A stretch of DNA of 64,000 nucleotides from NCBI GenBank assembly GCA_027422505.1, contig JAPQWV010000002.1:26390501-26454500 (forward strand), read 5' to 3'. How positions within the stretch are numbered: the first letter of the stretch is position 1; each line of letters starts with the position of its first letter. The stretch comes from Craterostigma plantagineum. Its lineage: Eukaryota > Streptophyta > Magnoliopsida > Lamiales > Linderniaceae. The notes beneath the pieces were generated by a model. It was not told the DNA's origin, did not search any database, and saw nothing but the letters and a program-made list of their open reading frames with translations. A program made the position numbers and the translations under genes. Shown one piece after another: positions 33,674 to 46,188 of the stretch.

Positions 33674-35184
33674 ATGGGAGAGAACGACGTCGTTACAACA
33701 GAGCCTTCCTCTATGGACCACCGTCCAGTCCGCGTCTACGCCGATGGGATTTACGATCTCTTCCATTTCGGCCACGCTCGTTCCCTCGAGCAGGCGAAGA
33801 AATCGTAAGCTCCCCAATCGAAATTTCAATTACTTGTTGGCCGTCAATATATAATCGGCGATTGTCGGCAGGTTTCCCAACACTTATTTGCTGGTGGGTT
33901 GCTGCAACGACGACACGACGCACAATTACAAGGGAAAAACCGTCATGACTGCGTCCGAGCGTTACGAGTCGCTCCGTCACTGCAAGTACGATGATGTTTT
34001 TCCTCCATTTCTGTCTGTGAAGCGTTCGTTATACGACATCGTTTCTCTGTGGTGGTAGGTGGGTCGACGAGGTGGTACCCGACGCTCCTTGGGTGATAAA
34101 TCAAGAGTTTCTTGACAAGCACCGAATCGATTTTGTTGCCCATGATTCTCTTCCGTAAGAAAAACATCTATCCATCTTCTTCAACCTTTTGCACGGATTA
34201 TTACGTAGTTCTTTTCTGATAACCTTGTATATCTGAAGTTATGCTGATGCAAGTGGAGCTGGAAAGGATGTTTATGAGTTCGTAAGCACTGTCCATGGTT
34301 GCTCTTTTGCTCCTTTTGGCGTATTTGAGACTTGTTGGCTATTATACCTTGATCGATCTGTCGTAGGTGAGAGCTGCGGGTAAGTTCAAAGAGACCAAAA
34401 GGACTGAGGGAATTTCAACTTCAGACATCATCATGAGGATAGTGAAGGACTACAACCAGTATGTGCTGCGTAATCTTGATCGAGGATATTCAAGGAAGGA
34501 GCTTAACGTTAGCTATGTCAAGGCATGATGATTTCTCCTTCACCATATATTAGCTTTGCCTCTGTTTAAAGATAGTTCCTTTTAGCTTCGTTCGCATAGT
34601 TCATCAACTGAAGTAGCTTCTTATTGTCAGGAAAAGCGACTAAGGGTGAATAGGAGACTGCAGACCTTGCAAGAGATAGTGAAGGAGCAGCAAGAGAAAG
34701 TGGGAGAGAAGGTATGTATACATTGATAGATTTATGTCATCATATCGATCGACCACTCGTCGCTAATCAGCATAAGATTTTTTGTCAGATACAAACTGTG
34801 GCGAAGACAGCCGGCGGCGTCTTGATAGCTGAAAACGCTGATCGATGGGTTGCTGGTTTTCTCGAAATCTTCGAAGAAGGTTGCCACAAAATGGTGAGCT
34901 ATCACTGCGAATGGGCATAGTTTTTAATTACATCAACATTTTTCTTTATCTCTGTGTGTGTCTCTCTATAGGGTGCAGCCATTAAAGAACGGATCCAAGA
35001 GCACTTAAGAGGGCAGCCTCCCCATAGTTTGCTAGCCAATGGATACGAATATGGCAGCAGTATGGACTACGAGGTCGATGATGTCAGCGAAGAGTTTTAC
35101 TGCGATGAAAGTGAAGATGACGATGACGAAAAGTATTACGATTCCGAACAGTGCTGTGAGGATAACAAGCACGGATTTCTATAG
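33674..35184 (+). CDS. CCT: Choline-phosphate cytidylyltransferase
   Basis: Eight exons: 33674-33804, 33872-33985, 34059-34154, 34239-34281, 34367-34522, 34631-34711, 34789-34893, 34972-35184; 312 aa. Catalyses CTP + phosphocholine to CDP-choline + PPi, the usual rate-limiting step of the Kennedy route to phosphatidylcholine. The nucleotidyltransferase signature HFGH is at 31-34, just after [12 protein letters not shown], and RTEGISTS is at 140-147. An amphipathic, Lys/Glu-rich helix (about 185-225) is the expected membrane-sensing segment. The C-terminus is strongly acidic (a run of D/E near 285-305). Intron 5 uses a GC donor (AAG|GC at 34522/34523). I start at MGENDVV because the upstream extension is Lys-rich leader. 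A transposon block begins 366 bp after the stop. Confidence 0.95.
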
Positions 35185-35540
35185 TCGTTCTTGTTCAAAT
35201 TGATGAATTGATTTTCTTTCTTTTCTTTTGGCCCGCAAAAGTTCCCTATCTGGGCGAGCAAAGGTAGATGAAGATGATAGTGTAGTGTTGTGTAACCTTG
35301 TGTTAGTGCTTGGAAATATATCCTTTAGGCCTTTTGCTTTTCTTTTGGGACAGATCCGTCTTTTCTCCATTCTTTGAATATAAGATGAATCCACTAATTA
35401 ATTGCAAGTTTGTAATTTATCACCTAATAAATTGCAAGTTTTTGATTAAATAAATAATTAACACAACGTGGTATAAGATTAAGACATGTAATGGAAAGAA
35501 ATATATAACGGAAAAAATCAATATTTTGATCAAAACTCTA

Positions 35541-35549
35541 GAGTAGAGG
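35541..35549. repeat. Left 9-bp target-site duplication of the composite transposon
   Basis: GAGTAGAGG directly outside the left end of MULE-A; an identical copy lies at 53536-53544 outside the right end of MULE-B. Confidence 0.85.
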
Positions 35550-36154
35550 GGGAAATTTTGAGAAATGCGACTGAAACCTAAAAGAATTAAACGAAAGGGA
35601 GTGAGTGGAAAAATGACTAGAATACTCATACTATAAAATGTTTAAGAACGGGTTAACCAACTTAATGAGATATTCGAGAACTACACACAATCGAATACAA
35701 AACTTGAATAAGTTATACGACTTGAATGTTTTAAAACACTCGAATAAGTACATACTCACCGATATAAATAACAATTCGAGTAAAAGACTCGATGACAAAA
35801 CTCGAATGAAAAACTCGAATAAGGTTGCAATCGATAAATAAGTAGAACGGTCAGAATAAAAACACAGACACATTCAACCGTTATTCTTTCCTTTTCTTCG
35901 ATTTTCTCCTACTCGAATTAATCAATCGAATACTTCCACAAATCTGACACTGAATACAATGACGAAATCAAAACGAGCTACGCCGGCTAAGCTTCGAAGG
36001 GACCGCGTCAATGAGGTTGTCAACGGCGACACAGTGACAGTGAGTTAATCTTATTGGGTTTTCGCTATTTTGTGTTCATTTAGTTTAATCGACCTATTTT
36101 CATGTGATATCAATGACGGGTAAACGTCGATTTCACATGGAACGGGATTATAGG

Positions 36155-36971
36155 CAGTGACGGAACCAGAATTTTTCATTTGGAGGGTCGAGAATACTAT
36201 ATTAGTACAATATAAATTGAGAAATATTCAAGTTCTTGGTACAATAATCACGACTTATTATATACAATTTTCATAACATATAGATAATATTAAATTATAA
36301 TATGTTACAGTGAGACCTACATATTTAGATAACTCAAAAATGCTTCACTTTTAACACATTCATATAAATTTTTTGATAAACCATATCAATAAATGTGAGA
36401 GAAAGTTATCACAAATCTTGTCTAGACTTCTCTCGATCTTCTCAAGGTAATAATTTATTGAAATTAGCCAATATGTGAATATTAGCTTTAGATCTTTATA
36501 GAAGTTGTTTTGAATAATAATATATAATAGCAAGTTATTAAAAATTCAAAACAATTATAAAAACAATAACAATGATAATAAAAACAGCAGAAACAATAAT
36601 AAACATTAGTTTATCATGTAATTATACAATTTTATTGGAATTTCTAAATAAATAACACTTAAAACAAATATTTTATTGGACTATATTTTTTATCGTAATT
36701 AAATGTTCTAAGAGTATAAACAATTCAACTGTAAAAAAACAGATAATAATGGACATATTTTGCAATTTTGGTTAAGTGAACGGGTATAATTGTAATTGTA
36801 TTAATTTGCCCCAATTCTCCGATCCTCCATCGTCGTCTTCAAGCTTCAGACACAATAACACTAAGTCTGCAACTTCATCATAGAAGGCCACCATCTCTAC
36901 ACTACTACCCTCTAGCTCCGGCCGCCGGGGGGTCGGCCGACCCCTCTGACCCCCCTGTGGTTCCGTCGCTG
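36155..36971. mobile_element. hAT-type non-autonomous element in intron 1 of the MULE-A ULP gene
   Basis: 817 bp, flanked by a perfect 8-bp duplication ATTATAGG (36147-36154, 36972-36979). Terminal inverted repeats are CAGTGACGGAACCAGAA on the left and, reverse strand of the right end, CAGCGACGGAACCACAG. Eight-base duplication and CAGNGACGG ends are typical of hAT. Interior AT-rich, no transposase frame. Confidence 0.9.
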
Positions 36972-38799
36972 ATTATAGGTGAAGTTTTATACAAACTTTT
37001 GAATTGCGTTTATTCGAGTTGTTTATTCGAGTTCTTCCATCTAGTAGCTGATTCTTTTTACGAGTATGTGATACTCGAATATATTACTCGAATAATAGTG
37101 AATTTTGTATGTAACAGTGGTTGTTTTTGAAATTTTTTCAGGTCTATTTTCCGACGAAGTTGCCGGCGGATAATTACTACCACGCCACCCTTACGCTTAA
37201 CTCGCCGTACATGACAGCTTGCGAGCGCATTCGTACACTTCTGAACGAAATGGAATTGACGGAAATGGTTGTGAGGAGCCAGTTCGGGAACCTGATAAAG
37301 GCGGCTCGAGCCACTACAATTCCAACATGCTTCTATGGTATCTGATGACAACCGACAAGTGGAGCATGTGCCTGAGTCTTTGGAGCTGTGGATGATCGTT
37401 CGTGAGCGACCGTTACGATTTTCGTTGGTCGAGTATTGCTTAATCACCGGCATGCAGTGTCACGCTGCTGATGATCAAGTGATACCGTCATCGAACGAGT
37501 TTGTAACGAGGCATTAGCCTGGTATGATTCTCCTACTTTTTTTATCATTTTGAAGCTTTTTTACGTCAATTTTAAAAACTAACGCTTGTATTATGGCTCG
37601 TAGGCAAGAGGGTTATATATTTGGACGATCTGGAGACTAGGATCAACGATATGATGCACGATGCTACCGCCGATGGCGGCACGGGCGTAAACATCGAGAA
37701 GTTGAAGATCGCGGCCCTATATTTTGCCATCGCGGTACTAGGGCCGCATAGAGTGAAAAGGGACCTGAAGGTGAAGAGCGAGTGGCTCCGTCTGGTGGAG
37801 GATTTCGACAGCTTCAACAAATATCCTTGGGGAAGGATAGCGTTCGACGAGGTTCTCTATAGTCTGAACAAAGGCCCAGTGGAGAAGCGCCGGATGATGA
37901 CTTCCAAGGGAAAGCACCAGACGACCTTCGATATTAGCGGCTTCGTCCAACCCCTTCAGGTAATTAAATTTATTTTATTTAAGTTATATTACGTTTCTTA
38001 ACTTAATATACTCTCTCTCTATCAGGTTCTTGCGTACGAATGTTGGTCGAGGCTCGGGCATTTTGCAAGGAGGAAAAGCGATGAAAACCTCCCATTACCC
38101 TGCATGTGCCATTGGAAGACAAAATTTTTCGCCAAGAGTTCTGCTCCAAATTATGAATTGGTGGAGCATGTCTTCAATGATGCGGATATAAATGTAAGTA
38201 TATATATTTATTTATAACATGGATTTTTAGAGTTACATATCCCTAATTTGATTGAGTTTTTTTAACTTGTACAAATACACAGACAGTGCAGTGTTGGCTT
38301 ACACCATCCGATGCTGAATTGAATCGGATCACGGCCGCACGATCGCCGGCTTTCTTGGCAGCCGGGATGATGCCGTATCCCAGAGGATAGTGGAGCATAT
38401 TCTAAATGGGATGACAGTCTACTGCGCTGACCAACGACTCGCTCCGTCTCCTCCACCGTCTCCTCCTCCGCAGCCGACAGAGCCTTCACGTGAGGCATCC
38501 CCTCCGCGGCCCGAGGCATCCACCGTCTCTTCTTCTTCAATCGCTCATATTGATCGAAGAATGGACAGTATGGAGGCAGATCTTAGGGATATGCGGGCCG
38601 AGATGGGGTCGTTGAGGCCGAGCTTAGGGAGTTACGCACGATAGTGCTCGAGGTATGCATTACTTTATGTTTAATTTATACAAAACTATATTGGTATATA
38701 TTACTTAAGTTTAACATTGTATCACTTATATTTAGGTTTCGAGACGCTAAGGTCGGCGAGGGAACGAGATAGGAGTTACGATACGCCATTTCAAGATTT

Positions 38800-39015
38800 T
38801 GAGATGGCCGAGAGGACGGTGACGGAGGCCGAGATAGGGAATGAGACGGCCGAGCGGATGGCGACGGAGGCCGAGATGGGGAATGAGCGGGCCGAGTCGG
38901 GGAACGAGACGGCCGAGACGGGGAACGAGACGGCCGAGAGGACGGCGACGGAGGCCGAGACGGGGAACGAGACGGCCGAGACGGGGATTGAGACGGTCGA
39001 GACGACGATGGAGGC
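38800..39015 (+). repeat. Coding-type minisatellite in MULE-A ULP linker
   Basis: Degenerate repeats of GGGGAACGAGACGGCCGAGA and variants (ACGGAGGCCGAGA). In the ULP frame they read as repeats of the G-N-E-T-A-E type. The corresponding linker in MULE-B consists of a different Ala/Glu/Arg repeat. Confidence 0.8.
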
Positions 39016-42000
39016 CGAGAGGGGGGTGACGGAGCCCCGGGCCAAGAAGAAACAGTTGAGAAAACGGGTTAAGCCTGAACGTGAGAAGAAACGATCAAAG
39101 GTGCTGAAAAGCCCTTTTGTGCCGTTGCCCGAGACGACCCCTCCATGTACAAAACCTCGCCTCTCAGTAGCTTACAGAATCACATTGACTCGAGGCTGAA
39201 TAGCTGGGATGCAGTCAGGGTCGAGTTGTGAAGAATGCACCGAGCTGAGGAACGGACGGACTTAGTACAGGATTACGACAAGACGTTCTTCGAAGAGCTA
39301 TCCACTCCAAGATTTTGGATCTCTGAAAAGGTATGTTCTTTTTGCTCAATATGTTCTAGTTAATTAATTATTTCATTTAATAACATATTATGCTATTATT
39401 GCAGCACGTTAACGAGGTATTCCAGGGTTATATTGCGATGCAAGAATGCTACGTGCTTCATGTGGAACGCGTAGCATTCATGCATACGAACTTCGCACAA
39501 GCGGTCCGCTTGGACGAAAGTCGCCCGTGGAATGTTGACACGTACAGACTATTCGCTACGGGAGAAATCTATAGCTCGCCTGCTAAGCCGTCCCTCCACT
39601 GGAACCAAGCGGAGGCTGCCGTCATCCCATTGGCGTTTAACAGCCATTGGGTGCTTCTACTCGCCCGGTTTCAGGAGAGAACTATCGACATCCTCGACTC
39701 CGATCGGTCAAGTGATTCGGAAATGAGAGCGATGACGGAGTACGTCGAACCCCTTTCGGAGTTGATACAGTTGATGCTTCAACTTGTTGGGGTCGACGAT
39801 AACCTCAACAAATATACATATAAATGGTGCGGCAAGTTTCCTCAACAACGTCTCAGGTAATTTCAATATGTGTTATTTTTTTACATATCGAACTTAGTTG
39901 TCTAGAGTTGGGTATTAAAGCTGACACTGTTCTAGTTGTCGGACAGCGGGGAGTGCGGTATCTATATGCTACGAGCGGCGATGTCGACGATGTTCGGCAA
40001 CAGAGATGATCTCTCCTCGTTGAACGATGAAAAAATTGGTATGTTTAGGAAGTTTTTGACTATTTGTATATGGCGTAACAATTGGACAGCTTGACAATGT
40101 ATTTCTCTTTTTAATGTATGAAATCTCAACTCTTATGATGAATGATTGATTTTGGGATGAGTTGTTGATTTTGGGATGATATATTTGATTTTGGAATGAG
40201 TTGTTGATTTTGGGAGGAAATGTTGATCTGTGAGTTCAGTTATATGGATGAAATGTTGTAAAATTTTCTGTTATTCGAGTATAGTAAGTTGCTCGAATAC
40301 AAATACTTTATTCAAGTAACCTATTCGAACCATTTTCGAGTAGCCAAAAAACTCGAATAAGTGAATTTGTTGATCTTCGATAATAATCGTAATTCGAGTA
40401 TCGTTGTCAATCCTATTCGAACTTCCGCACATCATTCGAAAACTGTTCTTAAAAATCTAAATATTATTACTATTATCATGTAATGTTGTTAATCTTAGTA
40501 TTATTAGTGTTTCAGATTCATGTGAGTAAATTATATCAAATTAAGATATGACATCATTTCTACAAAAGTCGAATTATACTCGTTTATTATCAAGCATCAT
40601 CTCTACTATTTGGCATTCCATCATAACTTATTCAATGATTATTAATTATCAAACATCATCGCTACTATTTGTCTATCAAGCGAGCTATTAACTATGTAAA
40701 GTCTCTAAACATCGAAATATTGATAGTTCTACACCTAGATATTGAAATAAACATAATTCCAATTTTACCCGAAAAAGGTCGAATAAAAATAACTTATTCG
40801 AGTATGGTTTCCGGATGTTATCGATTTTTCAACTATACTTGAATAACAAAATTAACTTATTCGAGTTTCTTGCCTAATCGAAAAAGGTTCAATAGGGTCA
40901 CTCGAATAATGTATTCGATTCGAGTAACGTACTATACTCGAATAACAGAAACTTCTACAAAATGTCATCCCAAATAACACTGAACTCACAGATCAACATT
41001 TCATCCCAAATCAACATATCATCCAAAAATAATATATCATCTCGTAATAGCCATAGCAACATTTCTCCTCCCACGCCTTGCTACGAACCGAGGCGGCAAC
41101 ACCAATTCCTCCATGGTATCCCATTCGACTTGATCCGGAATCGGAGAAACTCGTTCATGATAAGCGAACTGCCACATTAGCACAGAGTAATAAGCTGAAC
41201 ACAACGGATAGAAAGACTTGTTCGCTCGTAGATTCGCTGCGATTGCATGCGGACACGGAATCCTGTCGATATCGAATTGGCGGCACGTACAAGTCTTCGA
41301 TTGCAGATTAACGACGGCACGACTCCCTGAAGAACGGACATCATACTCTTGCGGAGCGATTTCACCAACTTCGTACCCTTGACTTAGCATATACTTTCAC
41401 GGATTATTGTCTCCACCGTCGGGGTAAACTGTGTGGTTGTCTGTATGGATTTTTGTCTGTATCTAGCAAACCAGACAGCCGTCATCCTCTGTATCGAATC
41501 CAGAAGCACAATGATCGGTAACTTTTTTTCTTCACGGAGTCTTGCATTGATCGATTCGACTCCATTCGTAGTCATGATGTTATAGCGAGTTATCGGAGAA
41601 TAAGTTCGACTCGATCGTTCCTTAGAAGCATTTGCTTCCAAATACGCCTGTGTCGCGGGAAACGTTTTCTCAAAACCCTTATACTGTGAATCAAAGTCAC
41701 ATTGCTTGTACAGTTTAGCAATCCGCATGAATATCTCAGTCGCTCCCTGCTTCTTACAAAGGCCTTTCTTGTTTTGAGATAGATGCCAAATACAATGACC
41801 GTGGTGTGCACGATTGTAGACATTTGCAACACCGACTTTGATTGAAGCAGCTCTGTCGGAGACGGTAACAAGATCTTCCTCATTGGGTACGACTGTCAAG
41901 AGCTCGTTCAAAAACCACGTCCAAGATTCTATAGACTCTACAACGAGTAATGTACCGTTATACTTTCCTTTCAACCAAGTGCCGTCAATGCAAACGACCT

Positions 42001-42955
42001 TCCTCATATGAGGGTATCCCGCAATACAAGCACCAAGGGATATGAATACATGTTTAAATCTCCGCTCATCGTCTAGATATTGACCTACTATGGTACCCAG
42101 ATTTAACATTTTCAATGTTAAAAAGTATGACGACAACAACTTGTAACTCTCTCGGGGTCACCTTTCATTGCATTTTGGGCTAAAATGCCCCCTTTTTCCA
42201 TGCTTTGAAATATGAAACTTCGATCCCACGATTTCTCATCATTGTTCAAATTAGTTTAGGTGCCGGCGTACTTGTAGAGCCCGAAAAGATTCAAGCAGCA
42301 TATCGCTCACGGAGGACGATGATGCTTGAGTAAGTGTCGCGTTCCGATTTGCAAGGTCGCACGTATGGGTATTGCAATACGTACGAATCGAAAATACGAA
42401 CGTATCGATAATCCTGACCATCCATATCCTCCAACTACATCCTTTCTATTTGCATTTCACGGCATAGACCGATCAGGAAGATTTTACGCTCCGGAGCTCG
42501 AAGGATGCATCTACGGCAACTCTTTGGATCCTCTTCTTGGCAGCCCTCTTATCTTCAAATTCATCACCGACTCTCATGGTGGAACCATCCGTAAAAGAAT
42601 ACCAGTCACTAGGAATAATTGCATTTTCCTCCTCATTGTCCTCCTCATCCTCTTGTGCATTTTCTTCGATTACGCCATCAAAATTGATGTGCACGTTCTG
42701 CCGTGTAACAACATTCTCATCAAAGTTGGCGTGCACGTTCGCTTCATCGAGACCCTCACCCCCATAATTCACATCGTAACCCTCACCCCGAAGTCGATGA
42801 TACGATCAAAATAATCATCGTTGTAACCGCCTCCGCCGCTACGAACCTCAACTGGAAGAGGACTTAACTTCATCGTCCGCACGAGTTTGACGGAGAAGTG
42901 TCGTAGGGAGTCCGATCTCCACATATAGAATCGGTCTATCCATTGGACCCCCTAA

Positions 42956-44222
42956 GGGCATCTCCAACCAATGCCATATATGGCGTTGGACTCAAGAATT
43001 AGCGTTGGCGGAGCTCCAACCGTCCGCCAAGCGCTACGCTAAACGCAGTGGAAGCTACAGTGCCCCGCGATCTGTAGCGGGGCACTGTTCAACCGCTATC
43101 CGATTTTCTTTTTTTCGGTTTTTCCTTTCGATTGAAATAAAGAGGCGAGAAATGGGGGAAAAGTGAAGAATTGGGGAAGATGACGATGACGATTGATGAG
43201 GGGAGAGAAATAGGGGTGGCAAAATTTTCACGGTGAACCACCCCCGCCAGGACCCGAGGCCACTGAGATGGGGAATCCCCGGTCAAACGGGGATGGAGAG
43301 TTGACGGTGATTCCCCGTTGGTGAAAGAACGGGGACGGGATGGGGATGGTAATCATGTTTTCCACCCATCCCCGGCCCCGAACCCGGCCCCGCTTGAGTC
43401 AAATGGTGATTCACCGTTCCCCGATTAGATTTTCTAATAAATAATATGAAAAACTTCAAGAATTTTCAATGATCATTCTTTTATATTCAAAATCGTATTT
43501 AGGAGAAAAAAAATTATACTTCTTCGTAATACATGCATAATTCAACACATATTATATCAATTTTTTATACTCCAGTATCATATTGTACATATTAATTTGT
43601 CTATATTACTGAGTTTATTATTATTTTTTTGCAAAGAAAATTTAATTAATGGATATACCTGAATATGGAGAACACGAATTCTCCACGGGAGACCCGATCC
43701 CCAACGATGATTACCTATCCTCGAACCAATTCATCATAAGCGGTGAATTAGTGAGGATGGTATTAAGAACGTGAATCTGGTATGGGGACGGTATGTCCAC
43801 TACCAGCCCCGAACCCTCCCATTGACACCCCTAGAGAGAAATGTGATTTAATATTTTTTTTTCAGTTTTCCTTTTTTTAAGTTTTTTTCTGATTGTATTT
43901 ATTTTAACTATTTAAATATTAATTTTTTTTTCTGTTTTCCATTAAACTATTAAGTTAATTACCTTCTAAAAATCATAAAAGTTTTAATTTTGACCATAAA
44001 AATATATATTCGAAATTTTAATAATTAAATTATGACCCAACTATTTATGATTTATTATTTATATATAAACTAATGTAAAAAGAATTTCATTAAGAATATT
44101 ATATATTGTATAGAGGAAAATATAGAGATGATGGTTGGAGTTTGTCAGTACAATTCATACTGTAAATATAGAGGAATTGTACTGTAGCAACTCTATATAT
44201 AGAGAAATGGTTGGAGATGGTC
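42956..44222. mobile_element. PIF/Harbinger (Tourist-like) MITE inside the MULE-A transposase
   Basis: 1267 bp including a nested hAT element. Ends GGGCATCTCCAACCA and (reverse strand) GACCATCTCCAACCA, flanked by TAA on both sides (42953-42955, 44223-44225), the PIF/Harbinger target. MULE-B shows the uninterrupted site, ...TTGGACCCCCTAAGTATATA on its reverse strand near 46470, which confirms insertion and one-copy TAA target. Confidence 0.92.
43211..43833. mobile_element. hAT-type MITE nested in the Harbinger element
   Basis: 623 bp with ends TAGGGGTGGCAA and (reverse) TAGGGGTGTCAA, flanked by a perfect 8-bp duplication GAGAGAAA (43203-43210, 43834-43841). The interior holds GGGGATGGGGA-type runs near both ends. 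No coding capacity. Confidence 0.92.
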
Positions 44223-45253
44223 TAAGTAAATGTAACCCTTCAACTCTCTATCACCTTCTATACAAAGGAGCACGGTCTTCCATACCTCTCATACATACTT
44301 GATAGCTCAGCTTTAACTCCGACCTCCCGCTTACATTAATAGACTCATATATTTCGTTTCGCATATCCTCCAACGAACAACAATCACCATCGATCCCAAC
44401 GGGCATTAAATTTGTTCCCATTCTTGGAACACAACTATATTTGTTATCATCTCCAACTATCCATTCTCCATCGTAATCAATCATGATGTTGGTCGGCATA
44501 ACCTGCATATAAAAAAATTTGAATTTAAAATCAAATGAAATATTCGAATAAAATAAAAAAAAGGAAAAGTTATTCGAGTAACGCATCCGAGTATAAAAGC
44601 ACTAGAAAAGTTTATTCGAATAAATAATCTAGGGCGTATATCGAACCACTCCAATAAGTGAAAAAAGCTTATTCGAACAGTCGTTTCGAACAAATAAAAA
44701 CTCGGGTAGCATACTCGAATAAATTATGGTTTCGAATATGTTATACGAATATTAAATTTAGAAATATAGTTATTTGAACAACACTTTCGAGCATAAAAAA
44801 ACTCGAATAATATAGTCGAATAATCGGCAATTTCCTTCAAATTCACACAGATTGAACGTAAAAATGCTAACCACAACTACCCACTGATACGATAATCAAA
44901 TTCTCGATACGGGAAATGTATAATGTGGTTAAACGAACTTAATCCTTGCAATGCCCGAGTTTAAAGAAATTGCAAATGTCTAAATGCCACTTACTGTAAT
45001 GCGTTGAAGAAATTGCAAATGTCGATCTTATGTGGTCCGTATCTAGTGGATATCGGTTGGATGATTCGGTATTTGCTCGTTGTTTGGCTCGATTTCTATC
45101 TTTCGTCGGTTGATTCGTTCGTTTTTTATTTTATATTAAAAAAAGATATATTTAATGATTAATTTAAGTTAATAGTTAATGGTTCGTTAGTTAATTAAAT
45201 CCACCCTCTTTTATTGAATTGACTTATACCGACTCCCTTTTTTTAAAATGAAC

Positions 45254-45262
45254 AATAATGAC
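45254..45262. repeat. 9-bp spacer between MULE-A and MULE-B
   Basis: AATAATGAC. Exactly the length of a Mutator target duplication, which suggests it is the shared duplication from an earlier site where one element inserted beside the other. Neither outer end carries this sequence. Confidence 0.6.
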
Positions 45263-45479
45263 GGGCTATTTTAAAAAATAAGATTACTTTTGGTTTCTTT
45301 TTAAAAAAAGGGAACTTGACTGAGTCAATTAAAAAAAGAGGAACATGTTTCCTTAATTAACTAAACCCCTAATTAATACCTAAATAAAAAAAAGAAATAT
45401 ATATATAAAATAAAAAAAGAAAACGCACCAACCTCATTGATTAATGCACCCACGAAGCACCAAAACGAGATCTTGAAGG

Positions 45480-46186
45480 AAAAACGAGTTGAAGCATCCG
45501 CCGAAATCGAAACACCCAAGCTCCAAGAATCCCAATTTCGTTCTTGAACGCATATACAGTAAGTTTCGTTCATGTTAATGCCGGTTACAAGTATATATTA
45601 TCGGGCATTGTAATTTCCGTTCATGTTAATGACATTTACATTTCGAGCATCGGGTATTAGATTTTCGAAGGTTTGGGTAGTTATGGGTAGCATTTTAACC
45701 TTAGATCTGTGCGAATTTGCAGAAAATTTTCGTTTTCCGATTATTCGAGTCTGTTATTCGAGTTTACGTTGACTCGAAAAGTCACTCGGATAAGTTGTTT
45801 TGGCAACATACGAATCGTACATCAAACTCGAATAAACTCGGAAACTTTACTCGATTAATTCAACTGTTTATGAAATTTTACACTTACATATTATTCGGAT
45901 ATGTTATTCGAGTTAAACGTACACTCGAATGTCTTACTCGAATAATTTTGTTTCCGAATATTTTATTTACTCGAATAACTCGTTTGCAATAAAAGTTGAT
46001 TTATTCCATTTATTTCTTCGATAACAACTTATCGAGTGTCTTCAAAATCTTAACACTCGAAGACTCTATTCGAGTTGTTTTACTACTCGAATGGTTTACT
46101 CGATTAATTTCAACTTTTCGAATATTGAAATTATTCGAATAATGCATATTGCAATTAAATTTTATTAACAATGATTTGTTTCCAGG
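45480..46186 (+). other. Transposase 5' leader exon and motif-filled intron 1 of MULE-B
   Basis: A leader exon ends at a GTAAGT donor (45559), and the acceptor TTTCCAG ends at 46185. The same arrangement (leader, GTAAGT, motif-rich intron, acceptor a few bases before ATG) recurs in MULE-1 and MULE-A, so the unit structure is conserved although the intron sequence is not. Confidence 0.6.
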
Positions 46187-46188
46187 TT

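Larger units (their letters stand above)
35959..40094 (+). pseudogene. ULP1-like protease gene of MULE-A, disabled
   Basis: Exon order matches the MULE-B gene: 35959-36039 (start MTKSKRATPAKL), 37142-about 37518, from about 37603 to 37960, 38026-38190, about 38286-38655, from 38735, 39405-39858, and 39947-40094. Damage seen against MULE-B: small indels near 37305 and 37355 change frame in exon 2, a Trp codon became TAG at about 37514, and exon 6 runs into a stop near 39198. The protease part still reads well: FNSHWVLLLARF with the catalytic His, ILDSD with the Asp, and SGECGIYMLRAAM with the Cys. The linker before the protease domain holds a Glu/Thr/Ala repeat (38800-39010) unlike that of MULE-B. 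A hAT element sits in intron 1. Confidence 0.8.
41037..44499 (-). pseudogene. MULE transposase gene of MULE-A, disabled
   Basis: Start codon at 44499 (MPTNIMIDYDGEWIVGDDN), directly after an intron acceptor as in MULE-B. Against MULE-B: a 2-bp loss near 44255 breaks frame; a Harbinger-type element sits at 42956-44222; a stop follows ELRSVKSS near 42473; and an in-frame loss of about 24 codons removes the SAEDGDRHQFPLAWG part after the first catalytic Asp (CIDGTW, near 41990). The C-terminal SWIM zinc finger (CTCRQF..CPHA) is intact in its own frame (41037-41390). The element cannot make an active transposase. Confidence 0.85.
35550..45253. mobile_element. MULE-A: decayed ULP-carrying Mutator-like element
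   Basis: 9.7 kb including about 2.1 kb of nested elements and their duplications. It carries a ULP-like pseudogene (+, 35959-40094) and a transposase pseudogene (-, about 41037-44499), tail to tail. Terminal repeats are divergent: left GGGAAATTTTGAG..GCGACTGA, right (reverse strand) GTTCATTTTAAAAAAAGGGAGTC. Both pair best with the MULE-B ends. Confidence 0.75.

Noticed and set aside
38791..39045. Antisense and alternate frames over the MULE-A coding minisatellite
   Set aside because: By-products of the repeat in the ULP pseudogene linker.
43211..43833. Suspected retrotransposon LTR because of long G-rich runs
   Set aside because: Ends and 8-bp duplication identify a hAT MITE; no TG..CA ends or primer-binding site.
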